Below are positions 62,690 through 64,000 of a stretch of 64,000 bases of DNA, piece after piece. The stretch comes from Tomocerus qinae (lineage: Eukaryota; Arthropoda; Collembola; Entomobryomorpha; Tomoceridae). The DNA is taken from NCBI GenBank assembly GCA_020055645.1, contig CM034546.1, positions 114,254,375-114,318,374 of the forward strand. The letters run 5' to 3'. The notes under the pieces were generated by a model that searched no databases, was not told the DNA's origin, and was given only the letters and a program-made list of their open reading frames with translations. The position numbers and the translations under genes are program-made. The first letter of the stretch is position 1. Each line of letters begins with the position of its first letter.

Positions 62690-64000
62690 CCTGTCTTCGT
62701 CTGATGTAGTCTGAAATGAAAATAGAATAAATCTTAATTTTAGTTTAGAAACATTAACTATGTACATAAAATTCAATATAATTAACATATATGCAATAAA
62801 AAGGTACTGAGATTAGAATTTGAGTATCACATGAATAAATTCTTCCCTAAAGTTTTCCTTTCTATTGGTATCTAAACGCCTCTTTTTCCTTGTATCATAA
62901 CTATGTAGGCGTTTAGGATTAAACAGTACTTAGCAATCTGATGATGACACCAACAGTAAGTATACACATTGCTTCAGTCATTAAAAGGATTGCAGAAATT
63001 GTATTAAACTTGCTTAATATTCCAGAAATAAATGATTATTTGCCAATTTTGTCTGAAAATGTCCGCAATTTGCAATTTTTCCTTTCTAAATTAACTTGTA
63101 GAAGAAACTCCATTATTTTCAACCCATACTTAAAAGTAAAATAATTTCAATACCTTTAGTAGTTATAATGATCGATAATTTACGCAGGTAATTTAAACTT
63201 TTGACTTTGCAATGTTTTTACCACTTTAACGCTAGCTTTGAGCTAGTAACAAGTCTGGGATACAGAGTTGTTACTACCAAAATAGATAAAACGAACTTAC
63301 ATCACTTTTGGTGAAAAGTTTTTTATTATTTGCACAAAATATTTATGATGTGAATTAAAAAATGCTATTGAAAATTATGCAGTAATAACAATCTGACATA
63401 GGTAAGAATCCGGAAGATTCCGTATTCTTTTTGAGTGTTTGAGTGATCTGTTAGTGTTTAGTTGAGTGTATGTAATAAGTAAGTAGGTAGAGTATAATTA
63501 TACGTGTACTCTATTACGTAGGTATGTTCTTTACGTATGTACCTGAATATTAGTACAATCTATGTAATATAAAGTAGTACTAAGTATGTAGTACGTAGAA
63601 GAACGTAATAGTCTGCTATAGTCTATTATCCCCTTACGTAATTTCTCACTGACTGCTTTACTTTCTTTCTTACTAGATGGACGGATTCTCGGATTAAAGC
63701 CAAATAAATATGAGCCTACTTACATACACTCCAATGGTACGCAGAAGTGAAAAACAAAATGATAGGATTCTGCAGACTCTGCGTCGAATCACAAACGAAA
63801 TTCTACACTCTACTTTATTAGCCACTTACGTAGTTAATTAATTACTCTAATGAAATGTTAATTCTCTAACCTTCTCATTTTATACCATTAAGTGTCAGGT
63901 TTTCAAATTTTAAGAACACATTCTAAAAAGCTTTGGCGATTTAGCATTAGCTAAGAGTTTTCTAAGGTTTGCTAATAAAATGTGCATGCTAGTGTCCAAA
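62690..64000. other. Upstream region of Polycomb
   Basis: The Polycomb first coding exon continues to an acceptor at 62710/62711, so at least one leader exon lies further right (minus strand). No ORF of note and no clear promoter motif were found. The sequence is AT-rich. Confidence 0.45.

Overview
The window is eukaryotic nuclear DNA, AT-rich, with intron-containing genes whose introns are mostly short (about 70-400 nt) and have GTAAGT-type donors. The proteins point to an animal and most likely an arthropod. The Polycomb protein combines the chromodomain start seen in CBX proteins with a C-terminal box like that of the fly protein. There is also an ATF4/cryptocephal bZIP factor, a casein kinase 1 and two nardilysins. 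A hexapod such as a springtail would fit, but the sequence alone does not fix the species.

Layout: 1-1.8 kb has no clear gene. 1.85-8.9 kb is a large minisatellite block: a strict 26-bp array, then about 6.5 kb of a degenerate 45-bp unit with local subfamilies and higher-order duplication. 8.9-18.7 kb is unassigned and holds one promoter candidate. 18.7-19.8 kb and 28.3-29.0 kb carry two plus-strand genes for small two-pass membrane proteins that look like distant paralogues. An isolated exon candidate follows at 29.5 kb. 30.1-30.9 kb is a non-autonomous hAT-type element with a perfect 8-bp target duplication. 35.8-37.0 kb clusters three inverted-repeat (foldback) elements. 37.7-39.4 kb is a six-exon casein kinase 1 gene on the minus strand. 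41.0-49.0 kb holds two full-length, tandem, three-exon nardilysin-like M16 protease genes on the plus strand, divergent from the kinase. 50.7-52.6 kb is the minus-strand ATF4/crc gene, convergent with the second nardilysin, and a perfect hairpin lies between them. 52.6-60.9 kb is non-coding as far as I can see, apart from a 10-bp tandem repeat. 60.9-62.7 kb is Polycomb on the minus strand; its upstream region runs to the window end.

The genes do not form a pathway. Polycomb and ATF4 are nuclear regulators, CK1 is a signalling kinase, the nardilysins are zinc peptidases, and the two membrane proteins have no function I can name. The points most worth following are the two-tier minisatellite, the nardilysin pair with a lysine-rich segment where nardilysin normally has an acidic one, the paired membrane proteins, the foldback cluster, and an open frame in the ATF4 leader that overlaps the ATF4 start. 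Gene models below were built by hand from splice signals, reading-frame continuity and family alignment from memory; no database search was run.
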